Below, in pieces: positions 36,801 to 42,474 of a stretch of 64,000 nt of DNA (the stretch's first letter is position 1; the number at the start of each line of letters is the position of its first letter). Under the pieces are notes generated by a model. The model did not search any database, had not been told where the DNA came from, and was given only the letters and a program-made list of their open reading frames with translations. Location of the stretch: positions 124,001 through 188,000 of the forward strand of contig NZ_JOAI01000006.1 of NCBI RefSeq assembly GCF_000717715.1, given 5' to 3'. Both the position numbers and the translations under genes were made by a program. The stretch comes from Streptomyces sp. NRRL B-24484. GTDB taxonomy: Bacteria > Actinomycetota > Actinomycetes > Streptomycetales > Streptomycetaceae.

Positions 36801-38336
36801 GACGGCACCTGGCGCTACACCCGGGACGCCTCCGGGACGGCCACCGGTGCGGCCGACCCGAACGGCGCCCAGCGTCTGAGGACCGACCGCCACACCGACG
36901 TGACGGCCACCCTCAACACCGCCGGCACCTCCGTCGGCTCCAGCACCGCCTACGACCCGTTCGGCAAGCCGGTCGCCCGCACCGGCACCGGCACCAGCCT
37001 CGGCTACCAGAGCGGCTGGACCGACCCCGCCACCGGCCAGGTCAACATGCACGCCCGCTGGTACCAGCCCGGTGCCGGCAACTTCACCAGCCGCGACAGC
37101 TACCAGCTCGACCCCAGCCCGTCCGTCCAGGCCAACCGCTACACCTACGGCAACGGCAACCCGACCCTCAACACGGACCCGTCCGGGCACTTCCTCCCGC
37201 TCGTGATCCTCGGTGGAATGGCGATCTGGGAGGCCGTGGCGGCGGCAACCGCAACCACGATCGTCATCGGCGGTACCGCCATCGCGGCGGACAAGGCGTA
37301 CGACAACTACAAGAGCAACCAGTGGGCGGACTCCCACGCAGGCTCCAGCGCCACGACCTACTCGCCGCCGCAGGCGTGGGACGCAGGCTGCTACTACCTC
37401 TACTGCCGTGGCAACGCGGGTGCGGCCGCCGCGGCTGCAGCTGCCGCAGCTGCTGCCGCCGCCGATGCCGCGACACCTGACACGGACACCGACGACGGCC
37501 GCTGCCGCAGCCACTGCGGAGGGGGCACCCACCCGCGGGTGGCCACCAAGCCCAAGCCGCTCCCGCGGGTCAACCCCAGGCCCAACACCGACCGCCGCCC
37601 GCCGGCCCCGGAGTGGAAGCGCCCCGACTACCAGGAACTCATCAAGACGGTCACCCGGATCTACGAGATCTGGGACATGCTGAACAACTCCCAGGACGAT
37701 CGTGGGCTGACTCCGGACCAGGCGGACGCGACGCAGCCCGCGCCGGGAGCGAGTCCCGGGTCAGGCGGGGGAACCGACACGGACGACCAGCAGGATGACT
37801 GCACCAAGCACCTTCAGAAGACTCGGGCGCAGCGCGGTCAGGCAGGCATCGTCTGTCTTCGAGCACCGTCTGGAGCCACAGCCGAGCAGATCGAGGAGCT
37901 GAAGGACCACATTGCCGCGCTGAACGCGACACGCCAGTACCTCTCCCCCAAGGGACGTGTCTCGCCCAAGGCGGAGTGCGTCGGCGCCGACAGGTCCGGC
38001 CGGAAGCCGTGCCTCGACCTGGAGTACCTGGCCGAGAAGGTCAAGGACAAGCACATCAAGGAGGTCGAGGGAACGCCGTACGAGTACAACGGCAAGGTGG
38101 CAGGGCACCTGCCAGACACGACGTGGTCCGGCAAGTGGTCCCCGTACTGCTGGCACCAGCAGGACACCCGGGTGAACAGTACGGTTGGCTCCTATGCACA
38201 GAAGTACGAGCTCGGCTACAAGCCGACCGAGTTTTTCTACGCGGGAGTGGCGGGCAATCCGAGCACGTACACCACGGAACGCGTGAGCGGGTCCGTCTCG
38301 GCCGGTGCGCACGGCATCTGTGAAATCACCCGATAG
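27825..38336 (+). CDS. Giant secreted RHS/YD-repeat polymorphic toxin with three LamG modules
   Basis: 3503 residues, GTG at 27825 with GGAG five bases upstream. Approximate layout: signal segment 1-28; conserved N-terminal region with ERTFQNADGTFTTRYYTNPVNFR; DNRLRE-like beta domain 360-540; RHS entry NPRSY-like segment (VTRSYNSLDPRTDGAFGAGW) near 820; LamG/concanavalin-like modules at 1004-1226, 1279-1505 and 1516-1745 (each with YWRL/FWRL, WFNT/WFQT and W-H-H-VVLS); YD repeats 1752-3046; RHS core with SRDSYQLDPS and NTDPSGH ending near 3123. The 380-residue variable tail has a hydrophobic stretch, poly-Ala, Cys-rich parts and GHLPDTTW followed by RVNSTVGS, resembling polymorphic toxin type 15 (HxxD). 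The SUKH gene downstream supports a toxin role. Confidence 0.9.
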   Translation: MLTLRRFVAVLVCVCLAVLGAADGAVAAGLWAARDKVAADPGALPRQGGRTASGLSHRAASGQTDADAAGGRAGHAPAAGELAEDAAGPVRPVAAKAPAPAAPKTEVVAAPPTPEGLGDAFDPAKSREIATKRGERERTFQNADGTFTTRYYTNPVNFRRADGSWTPIDTSLIPAGHGSLGRAEAVQDAWITKSGEREVRLAVRADADPLVRLDLGDGASVGYALKGAAAVRGAAEGDTVTYAGVAPKADLSVKAGSDSFKETLILNDATAPAVWEFPLRLQGVTPSIDAGGALVLTDASGAVRGRMPSGWMEDSNGAPNSGGQGAVSGGVRYELAEQGGTRILRMVLDQAWLKASERVFPVKVDPSVYSAKAVQGTYVLSGQNADFSSDSLLKVGTYDGSTKAASFLKFTGVENTLRNATILNAKLALYNNWSYSCNARPVTVHPITSDWSQGSVRTWPGPSVGSALVSDSFAFGWRPNNTGNWVCQPNWRSIDLGAEGKDLVNRWTHGWQANYGLAVKADDRDAYGWKKFDSENNSTTAPSLDVTWSKYGADYELFGWVQPVTATQEGIFRIRAWNRGQDTWTPSSNYKMSYLLFDQNGNNITNYGTNIAWTSVPSDTPPSAGAMFDAHIRALPQGTYTIAWTMDDYQHSNFYADNGIAPPTIRFSSVNMLPSLTRLAPASHSVVQQLQPTLTAEGTDPDRSPKPNLDYRYEVCRVVGQDARVDCKQSAWLPSSSFVVPEGWLTWNEQYAWYAEAGDGDGASPKSQASFLRTLLPQPAQYSTAADAGRSFNAAVGNYTNAATDAALPTVGPELSVTRSYNSLDPRTDGAFGAGWTTRWDMRIQVESSSWLALPGNVLLTSSNGSRARFAWDAAKNAYVTGGGMAADLRKETGGGWTLTDRTGKVHTFDAAGRLVKVTDGAGHAQELTYANGRLGRAKDLLSGRYLDFVWTGSHVTSVTASGAAGSWSYVYSGDRLVKVCPPGVATTADKGCTGYEYGTGSRYQAAVQDAGPIGYWRLGETEGASVSNAARVTDRAPGQATDVTWGADGPVAGSSDKAASFNGRSSYVELPLKTVSGSTQRSIELWFRTGAPGVILSYQNRTMAEPPYNVVPALYVGSDNKLRGKFNMSGAPVTSSGTVTDNAWHHVVLSSAQNSAALYLDGAKVGVTSGAIDHLDMDRTYLGGGYTGSWPGGNGGMSWFNGQIDEVAVYDYPVTDQAAAEHSALRGGSAQLAKVVLPSGRTSAQVSYDASTDRVTAVKDGAGNAWKVSAPGYTGGSFLYNNAVGANGPAGYWRLGERDGAVAVSQVGSGLDGGYGDGVTKRAPGVFSTTDDTAAQFDGSAQAQVEIPEGVLHASKDVAVELWFNTTKPGALLGDQSRTLDDPSGVGGSWSPLLYVGSDNKLWGRFFGGAGSITSSGPVTDGAWHHVVLSAAGSQQTMYLDGVPVGTQSGAVDHQANVHTYVGAGFVKGWPSAPADISHFTGGIDEVAVYQHPLTAADALAHYRARSAQVAGQGIGYRGSVVADAPAAFWRLDETSGSTVVSEVAANNGNGSYGNGVQRGASGVFGVGDGRAAQFTGASDSVAEVPSAILHASATPAVELWFQTTKPGVVLGDQSRTIDDPAGAGGDWSPLLYVGSDNKLWGRFFGGAGSVTSPATVTDGAWHHAVLSADGTQQTLYLDGAPLGTQSGAVNHQANVHTYVGGGTVKGWPSAPAEVSRFTGSIDEVAFYQHPLTAERVAAHYQARSLSAATGLASLVTVTDPSGAVSTDVHDAQRGMRLISRTDASGGTTTYSYDTGGFLHTVIDPNGHSTITGQDARGNTVSKTTCRDANSCWTSYTSYFLNRDNDKDPRNDKPTETRDARSGGPTDNRYRTTIGYTALGLAESTTLPDGRVSRTTYTTGSEPATGGGTTPAGLVATQVTASGATTSFGYLASGDLASTTEPSGLRTTYDYDPMGRKIGETEYSDAQPGGVSSGTTYDALSREIAQTGPRTVDAVSGTAHQARTTREFDEDGRVLSATTSDLLGGDTARTTSTTYDPLGRPATETDAEGGVITYGYDTVGRVNSVSDALGQITRFTYTPTGQLADTLVEGWNGDGQPVRTITAESRAYDPAGRLASVTDAMGSSTDYTYFDDGLTATVTARAVTQSDGSGHPVVLERNEYDGAGHLVKQVTGGGRTTTESTVDAAGRTTRTVLDPGGLDRTTTLGYDAEDRVTSTTSKAGATENRVATATYDTAGRMTRSELSSTAGGPTAVSTFTYDQRGLVTSSTSPNGNASGADPAAFTTTYQYDVLGRLTTTASPTVSNENTAGTAVAGRPTATTGYNTFGEAVSTKDALGRTTTRTTDRMGRVTETRLPDYTPPGASAPLVAVARTEFDKLSRVSASYDAAGRKTVFGYDRLGHQVQRTDPNSLGTLQPPVDANPPTWASTWTPTGLQLSVTNPVGGRTESTYDQLGRTLTATVVERKPTLQNLTARYAWDDAGNQTSLTSAGGNVTASTYNAAGQPVTVTDAVGRITRTDYDGLGRTVKTTAPLGEATTYGYDGLGNATRLVDLDPAGTVLRTRQSGYDLEGHLLTGTSPTTGAVTTRSYDPIGRLTKQVEPVAAGRTITTTFGYDAAGNRTRLTDGKGNTTGYTFTPWGLPESTVEPSTAAHPAAADRTWTTAYDVAGQAVKLTEPGGVVRTRSYDPMGRLTKETGSGAEAATADRTLAYDKAGRMVEANGAGVSTQTFSYNDRGQLTGARISGVDQEWAYDKDGRTTDRWDSTTGWATFGYKADGQVAWSSDQLTASQLWYGYDGDGRLKTQYYVTRDPADTTKWKATSGRYLAYDGLGRLSSDRVVQEDTAGTPVTGTTYEYDLDDRLTRKAVTGKPGDPTTDNRYTYDQADRLTSWNNGTTTTAYAWDNAGNRTGNGTATSTYDERNRLLADGTSTYRYTARGTLAGTTTGTSPEQTEKFDAFGRLVTDGSTGYTYDGLDRLILRGSTSLAYDGGTNNLISDGTWRYTRDASGTATGAADPNGAQRLRTDRHTDVTATLNTAGTSVGSSTAYDPFGKPVARTGTGTSLGYQSGWTDPATGQVNMHARWYQPGAGNFTSRDSYQLDPSPSVQANRYTYGNGNPTLNTDPSGHFLPLVILGGMAIWEAVAAATATTIVIGGTAIAADKAYDNYKSNQWADSHAGSSATTYSPPQAWDAGCYYLYCRGNAGAAAAAAAAAAAAAADAATPDTDTDDGRCRSHCGGGTHPRVATKPKPLPRVNPRPNTDRRPPAPEWKRPDYQELIKTVTRIYEIWDMLNNSQDDRGLTPDQADATQPAPGASPGSGGGTDTDDQQDDCTKHLQKTRAQRGQAGIVCLRAPSGATAEQIEELKDHIAALNATRQYLSPKGRVSPKAECVGADRSGRKPCLDLEYLAEKVKDKHIKEVEGTPYEYNGKVAGHLPDTTWSGKWSPYCWHQQDTRVNSTVGSYAQKYELGYKPTEFFYAGVAGNPSTYTTERVSGSVSAGAHGICEITR
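31660..33060 (+). repeat. Tandem duplication of LamG modules within the RHS gene
   Basis: The second and third LamG modules are near-identical at DNA level over long stretches. For example, the CTGTACGTCGGCAGTGACAA block occurs at 32007 and 32721, and CTGTGGTTC at 31911 and 32625. The period is 714 bases (238 codons), with a 3-base difference near the module start. The first module (matching block at 31167) is more diverged. Confidence 0.85.
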
Positions 38337-38350
38337 CGAGGACGGTTGTG

Positions 38351-38866
38351 ATGCAAGAGTGGATCGCGCGGCTGGTTCACGTGCGTGGGCTCGAATGGTC
38401 GGCGGAGAACGCCGGAAGCGGCTCCGGGTCGCCCGCCCTTCGCCCCCCGGCGACCGCGCAGGACATCGCGGCCCTCGAACGGTCGATCGGGATGCCGGTG
38501 GAATCCGCCTACGCCGAATTCCTTGCGTACACCGATGGAATGGAGCACTTCCACCTCAATATGTCGGTCCTCGGCTGCGGGGACCGTCCGGCCTCCGCGG
38601 TGCTGGCTCGGGCCGAGGAATTCCTGCAGGCCGTCCTGGACACGGAGGTCCACCTTGACGAGGGTGTGCCCGAGGGGGTGGCGTTGGTGCCGGTGGCGGT
38701 CAACGCCGAGGCAAGCGAGGGCATCTTCATGCTGAGCCCAGACCCCGCCGTGTCGTGGAGGTTCTTCTGGACGGGTAAGGGTGACGCAGCACTCTTCACG
38801 TCGTTCTCCGAGGTCTGCGACGTCGCGTCCGGTGCCCGACCGTGGTCGGACTTCGCCACCCAGTAG
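38351..38866 (+). CDS. SUKH/SMI1-KNR4 family immunity protein
   Basis: 171 residues from ATG at 38351 (GAGGA eight bases upstream; a GTG lies one codon earlier). The pattern LRPPATAQDIAALERSIGMPVESAYAEFLAYTDGM is the classic SUKH N-terminal half. A W-rich beta part follows (SWRFFWTGKGDAALFTSF, PWSDFA). SUKH proteins are the commonest immunity proteins of bacterial polymorphic toxins. The gene begins 14 bases after the RHS toxin stop, so it is very probably the cognate immunity gene. Confidence 0.85.
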   Translation: MQEWIARLVHVRGLEWSAENAGSGSGSPALRPPATAQDIAALERSIGMPVESAYAEFLAYTDGMEHFHLNMSVLGCGDRPASAVLARAEEFLQAVLDTEVHLDEGVPEGVALVPVAVNAEASEGIFMLSPDPAVSWRFFWTGKGDAALFTSFSEVCDVASGARPWSDFATQ

Positions 38867-38904
38867 GGCGCGGGTAACGGCGGAATGAGCAGCACACCGT
38901 GACG

Positions 38905-38932
38905 CGCCCGTTCGGCGGAACCCGAACGGGCG
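38905..38932. terminator. Terminator after the toxin-immunity pair
   Basis: Perfect 11-bp stem (38905-38915 with 38922-38932), 6-base loop, between the SUKH gene and the leftward VOC gene. Confidence 0.8.
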
Positions 38933-38972
38933 GTCGACGGCTCCCGGTTGGCGCGCCCGTTCGTCGGTCGGC

Positions 38973-39416
38973 CTACGGCAGGTCGAGGCTGCCGTCCTCG
39001 GTGAAGGGGAAGAAGGGGTTGTGGGCCAGCTCCCAGAGGTGGCCGTCCGGGTCCTCGAAGTAGCCGGAGTAGCCGCCCCAGGAGGTGGCGGTCGGGGGCT
39101 TGACCACGGTGGCGCCGGCGGCGACCGCGGTGGCGAGTGCGGAGTCCACCCTCGCGGTGGACTCCAGGTTCACCGCGAGGGTCACCCCGCGGAAGGACGG
39201 CTCGCCCGCCGCCGGCACCCCGGCGTCGGCGGCGAGCTCCTCGGTGGGGAAGAGGCCGAGGACGGAGTCGGCGGTGCGGAACCAGACGATCTCCGGGCTG
39301 GACGCCGCCGAGCGGCGCCAGCCCAGCGCCTCGTAGAAGGCCGTGGACCGGCCCAGGTCGGTGACCCCGAGGGTGACGATGCTGATCCGGGCCGGGAAGT
39401 CGGAGGTCGAAGTCAT
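38973..39416 (-). CDS. VOC (glyoxalase/bleomycin resistance) family protein
   Basis: 147 residues from ATG at 39416. Two beta-alpha-beta-beta-beta modules are visible: ISIVTLGVTDLGRSTAFYEALGWRR, and a second half ending GYSGYFEDPDGHLWELAHNPFF. The conserved EDPDGHLWELA with its glutamate metal ligand is present. Such proteins are metal-dependent lyases, dioxygenases or binding proteins; no substrate can be assigned from context. Confidence 0.88.
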   Translation of the reverse strand: MTSTSDFPARISIVTLGVTDLGRSTAFYEALGWRRSAASSPEIVWFRTADSVLGLFPTEELAADAGVPAAGEPSFRGVTLAVNLESTARVDSALATAVAAGATVVKPPTATSWGGYSGYFEDPDGHLWELAHNPFFPFTEDGSLDLP

Positions 39417-39599
39417 GCCGCTCAGGGTAGGCAGCGCCGCCGACATCCGGCGGGTGTTCCCGGGCGGTCGGCGGGTCGTGCGGCCTGATGGCCTGCCAGG
39501 TGCGCCGACCCGTATCGTGGGGCGGACGCGGTGCGGTGGCCGGGTCCGCGCCCGGCGGCCGCCGCGGTCGGCGCGGCGAGGACCGGGGGTGCGGCCAGC

Positions 39600-40808
39600 A
39601 TGACCAGACGGCACGTGGGCGGGCCCCAGGACCCCGAGGACGCCCCCGCCGGCCCCGGGCGGGCCCCGGAGCACCCCGGCCGGCACGGCGGGCGGGCGCA
39701 CCGCGAGGACCTGCAGCGCCGCGAGGACCTGGAGCACGAGGAGCACGACCGCCAGGTGCTGGCCGGCGCGGACTTCCCGCTGTACGCCGCCGTCGAACCG
39801 GGTGGGACGGGCGGCCCCGCCGATCGGGACTGCCTGGCCGGCTACGAGGTGCTCGACGGCCGGCTCCGCTGGGTCGAGCTGCGCCGCGGGGACTGGACCC
39901 GCCCGCAGGGACCGTACGTCTCGGTGCGCACCCACGCCGCCGACCCCGCCGGGCCGCCGCTGCCCGAGCTGGAGGACCTGGTCGAGGACGAACGCGACCG
40001 CGTGTACGACCAGTTGGACATCGACGAGGGTGACGGGCCGGGGCGGACGAGGGCGCTGCGCGGCTGGATCTCCGTCGACGGCGAGCCGCTCCCGGTGGAG
40101 ATCCACGAGGACAGCCGGCCGGTCGGACCCGACGGCGCGGACCCCGTGGCCGGGGGCTCGCCGGTCTGGGCCGGCCGGCTGCAGGTGGACGGTGTCGCCG
40201 TGACGGTCACCGTGCGGGGGCTGCCGCCGGGCGGGGTGGAGCTGCGCCGGGTCGTCGACACCGAGCCCTTCGTCCGCGGCCGCACCGCCCTGACACGGGA
40301 ACTGTCGGAGCGCCGGAGCGGGCGCACCGTGCCGGTGGAGGAGCGGGAGCTGCCGCCGGTCACCGGGCTGGAGGCGCACCGGGCGGTAATCGAGCACAGC
40401 ATCCAGGAGGCCATCGCGATGGAGGCGCAGCTGTGCTCGCGGCGCTCCGGCCGGATGCCGCGGCGGCTGCGCGGGGAGGCCGGCGCGGAGCGCTGGGAGG
40501 CGGCGGTGCGGCAGCAGATGCGGCTGGCGTCGGAGAGCCGGCCGGAGGCGGTGGAGGCGGTCTCCGCGATGGTCAACCAGCTGACCCGGCTGGCCCAGCG
40601 GACGGACTGGCTGGTGGGGACGGCGGAGGGCGAGGCGGCGGTCGCGGAGTCCGTCCGGTACACCGCCTTCGCGAGCGAGGTGCCGAGCCTGTCGGCGCAG
40701 CTGGCCTGGGCGCGGCTGTGGGCGGGCGGCGAGCCGGGCGGTGCGGACGGTGCGGAGGCGCTCTGGCTGGAGTCCTGGGAGGACTGGCGACTGCTGCGCC
40801 GGGGCTGA
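39600..40808 (+). CDS. Hypothetical protein with charged N-terminus
   Basis: 402 residues from ATG at 39600. A His/Arg/Glu-rich N-terminus of about 55 residues (HREDLQRREDLEHEEHDRQ) could form a short coiled coil. Two beta-rich sections of similar wording follow (YVSVRTHAADPAG and ISVDGEPLPVEIHEDSRPV). A helical C-terminal part (QQMRLASESRPEAVEAVSAMVNQLTRLAQRTDW) ends EALWLESWEDWRLLRRG. No signal peptide or transmembrane segment. I do not recognise the family. It diverges from the VOC gene over 183 bp. Confidence 0.7.
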   Translation: MTRRHVGGPQDPEDAPAGPGRAPEHPGRHGGRAHREDLQRREDLEHEEHDRQVLAGADFPLYAAVEPGGTGGPADRDCLAGYEVLDGRLRWVELRRGDWTRPQGPYVSVRTHAADPAGPPLPELEDLVEDERDRVYDQLDIDEGDGPGRTRALRGWISVDGEPLPVEIHEDSRPVGPDGADPVAGGSPVWAGRLQVDGVAVTVTVRGLPPGGVELRRVVDTEPFVRGRTALTRELSERRSGRTVPVEERELPPVTGLEAHRAVIEHSIQEAIAMEAQLCSRRSGRMPRRLRGEAGAERWEAAVRQQMRLASESRPEAVEAVSAMVNQLTRLAQRTDWLVGTAEGEAAVAESVRYTAFASEVPSLSAQLAWARLWAGGEPGGADGAEALWLESWEDWRLLRRG

Positions 40809-40884
40809 GCACAGCGGTCCCAGGTGAAGAGCAGGTCATGGGTTCGCATCAGGACGGCAAAACACCACGGTGCCGCAGCCCCCG

Positions 40885-40906
40885 GTTCATGCCGGGTTCA
40901 CCCGCC
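40885..40906 (+). promoter_or_regulatory. PHO box (two 11-bp direct repeat units)
   Basis: GTTCATGCCGG (40885-40895) directly followed by GTTCACCCGCC (40896-40906). The PhoP-binding direct repeat unit in streptomycetes begins G(G/T)TCA and has 11-bp spacing; the second unit is a near-perfect match. It lies 54 bp upstream of a PhoX-type phosphatase start, the expected kind of target. Confidence 0.75.
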
Positions 40907-40960
40907 GCGAAGAGTCTGCTGCGCGTCCTTCCCGTACGCCCACCCTCTGGAGTGACCGAC

Positions 40961-42415
40961 ATGTCGCTGTCCCGCCGGGACTTCGTGAACCGCTCGACCG
41001 TGCTCGGTGCCGGTGTCCTCATCGCCGGCAGTGCCGAGGTGCTGGCCACCGCCCCCGGCGCGATCGCGGCCCCGCTCGGCGGCGACGCCCCGGCGGCCGG
41101 GAAGGGCGCGCACACCGCGCTCGGCTACGGCCCGCTGGTGTCCGACCCGGAGGGCGTCCTGGCGCTGCCCAGGGGCTTCAGCTACCGGATCATCACGTAC
41201 ACCGGGAAGACGACGCTGGTCACCGGCGAGTCGACGCCCAGCAACCACGACGGCACCGCGGCCTTCCCCGGCCGGCACGGCGCGACCCTGCTGGTCAACA
41301 ACCACGAGCTGAAGGGGAAGCGGAGCAGCTGGCCGCACCCGGTGCCGCTGCTGGAGGGCCACGTCTACGACCCGGCCGCGGCCGGCGGCTGCACCGTCGT
41401 CGAGGTCGCCGAGCACGGCAGGCAGGTCCGCGAGTGGGTCGGCATCGCCGGTACCTCCACCAACTGCGCGGGCGGCGCCACCCCGTGGGGGACCTGGCTG
41501 TCCGGCGAGGAGACCGAGGATCGGGCCGGCCAGAACGGCATGACCAAGGACCACGGCTACATCTTCGAGGTGGACCCGTACGACCAGGACGCCAACCGCG
41601 ACCCGAAGCCGGTCAAGGCCTTCGGCCGCTACCCGCACGAGGCGGCGGTGGTCGACCCGAAGCGCGGCCACGTGTACCTGACGGAGGACGCGTCCGGCCC
41701 GAACGGCCTGCTCTACCGGTGGACCCCGCCGGCCGGCTTCCACCACGGCCGGGGCAGGCTGCGCACGCTGGCGGACGACGCCGGTGTGCTGGAGGCCTTC
41801 ACGTGCTTCGACTCGCACGGCAAGCCGGTCGACGACCTGTCGCGGGCGACGGAGATCGGCACCACCTACGGCGTGGACTGGGTGAAGGTGCCGGACCGCG
41901 ACGCGAAGACGGTCTCCGTCCGCAAGCAGTTCAAGGACGGCGAGGTCACCCGCTCCCGCAAGCTGGAGGGCATGTGGTGGGGTGACGGCGGCACCTACTT
42001 CGTGGCGAGCTACGCCCGCGAGGAGAGCCCCGTCCAGCACGACGGCCAGGTGTGGTTCTACAACCCGGCCCGCCGCACCGTCACCCTGAAGGTGCTGCTC
42101 GGCGTCAACAAGGACGTCTGGGCGGACAACGGGAACTTCGACGGCCCGGACAACATCACCGTCTCCCCGCACGGCGGCCTGGTGATCGCCGAGGACGGCG
42201 AGGGCCAGCAGCACCTGTTCGGCACCACGGACGAGGGCCGGACCTTCCCGATCGCCCGCAACGAGCTCAACCTCGGCACCGCGCAGGCGCCGGAGTTCAG
42301 CGAGTTCACCGGCGTCACCTTCTCGGCCGACGGCGGGACGCTGTTCGCCAACATCCAGGAGCCGGGCATCATGCTCGCGATCACCGGCCCGTGGCACCGC
42401 CTGCGCCGCCACTGA
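40961..42415 (+). CDS. PhoX-family alkaline phosphatase (DUF839), Tat-exported
   Basis: 484 residues. The twin-arginine signal is SRRDFVNRSTVLGAGVLIAG (R5-R6), with cleavage near AIAAP. The PhoX/DUF839 body has NHDGTAAFPGRHGATLLVNNHE, GTSTNCAGGATPWGTWLSGEET, GYIFEVDP, GRYPHEAAVVDP and PDNITVSPHGGLVIAEDGEG, the Ca/Fe-binding beta-propeller motifs. It releases phosphate from organic phosphoesters outside the cell. ATG at 40961 with GGAG eight bases upstream. The PHO box upstream suggests induction by phosphate starvation through PhoR-PhoP. Confidence 0.92.
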   Translation: MSLSRRDFVNRSTVLGAGVLIAGSAEVLATAPGAIAAPLGGDAPAAGKGAHTALGYGPLVSDPEGVLALPRGFSYRIITYTGKTTLVTGESTPSNHDGTAAFPGRHGATLLVNNHELKGKRSSWPHPVPLLEGHVYDPAAAGGCTVVEVAEHGRQVREWVGIAGTSTNCAGGATPWGTWLSGEETEDRAGQNGMTKDHGYIFEVDPYDQDANRDPKPVKAFGRYPHEAAVVDPKRGHVYLTEDASGPNGLLYRWTPPAGFHHGRGRLRTLADDAGVLEAFTCFDSHGKPVDDLSRATEIGTTYGVDWVKVPDRDAKTVSVRKQFKDGEVTRSRKLEGMWWGDGGTYFVASYAREESPVQHDGQVWFYNPARRTVTLKVLLGVNKDVWADNGNFDGPDNITVSPHGGLVIAEDGEGQQHLFGTTDEGRTFPIARNELNLGTAQAPEFSEFTGVTFSADGGTLFANIQEPGIMLAITGPWHRLRRH

Positions 42416-42420
42416 CCGGC

Positions 42421-42440
42421 CCCCGGCCCGCGGGCCGGGG
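42421..42440. terminator. Convergent terminator after phoX-like gene
   Basis: Perfect 20-base palindrome CCCCGGCC-CGCG-GGCCGGGG starting 5 bases after the stop, between convergent genes. Confidence 0.7.
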
Positions 42441-42474
42441 AAGGACCCGTCCGCTGCCCGCCGTCGACGCCCCG

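Noticed and set aside
33120..37100. Short repeated units in the YD region that look like a repeat array
   Set aside because: The repeats are degenerate protein-level YD motifs without constant spacers, not a CRISPR array.
32747..37480. Long same-strand frame inside the RHS gene (about 1580 codons)
   Set aside because: It is an Arg/His/Pro-rich frame-shifted reading of the YD repeats without start signals or family similarity.
28335..37532. Two very long antisense open frames across the RHS gene (about 1420 and 1600 codons)
   Set aside because: They are Gly/Val/Arg/Ala-rich with no domain, mirror the codon bias of the RHS gene and have no ribosome binding sites. They arise from the scarcity of stop codons in high-GC DNA.
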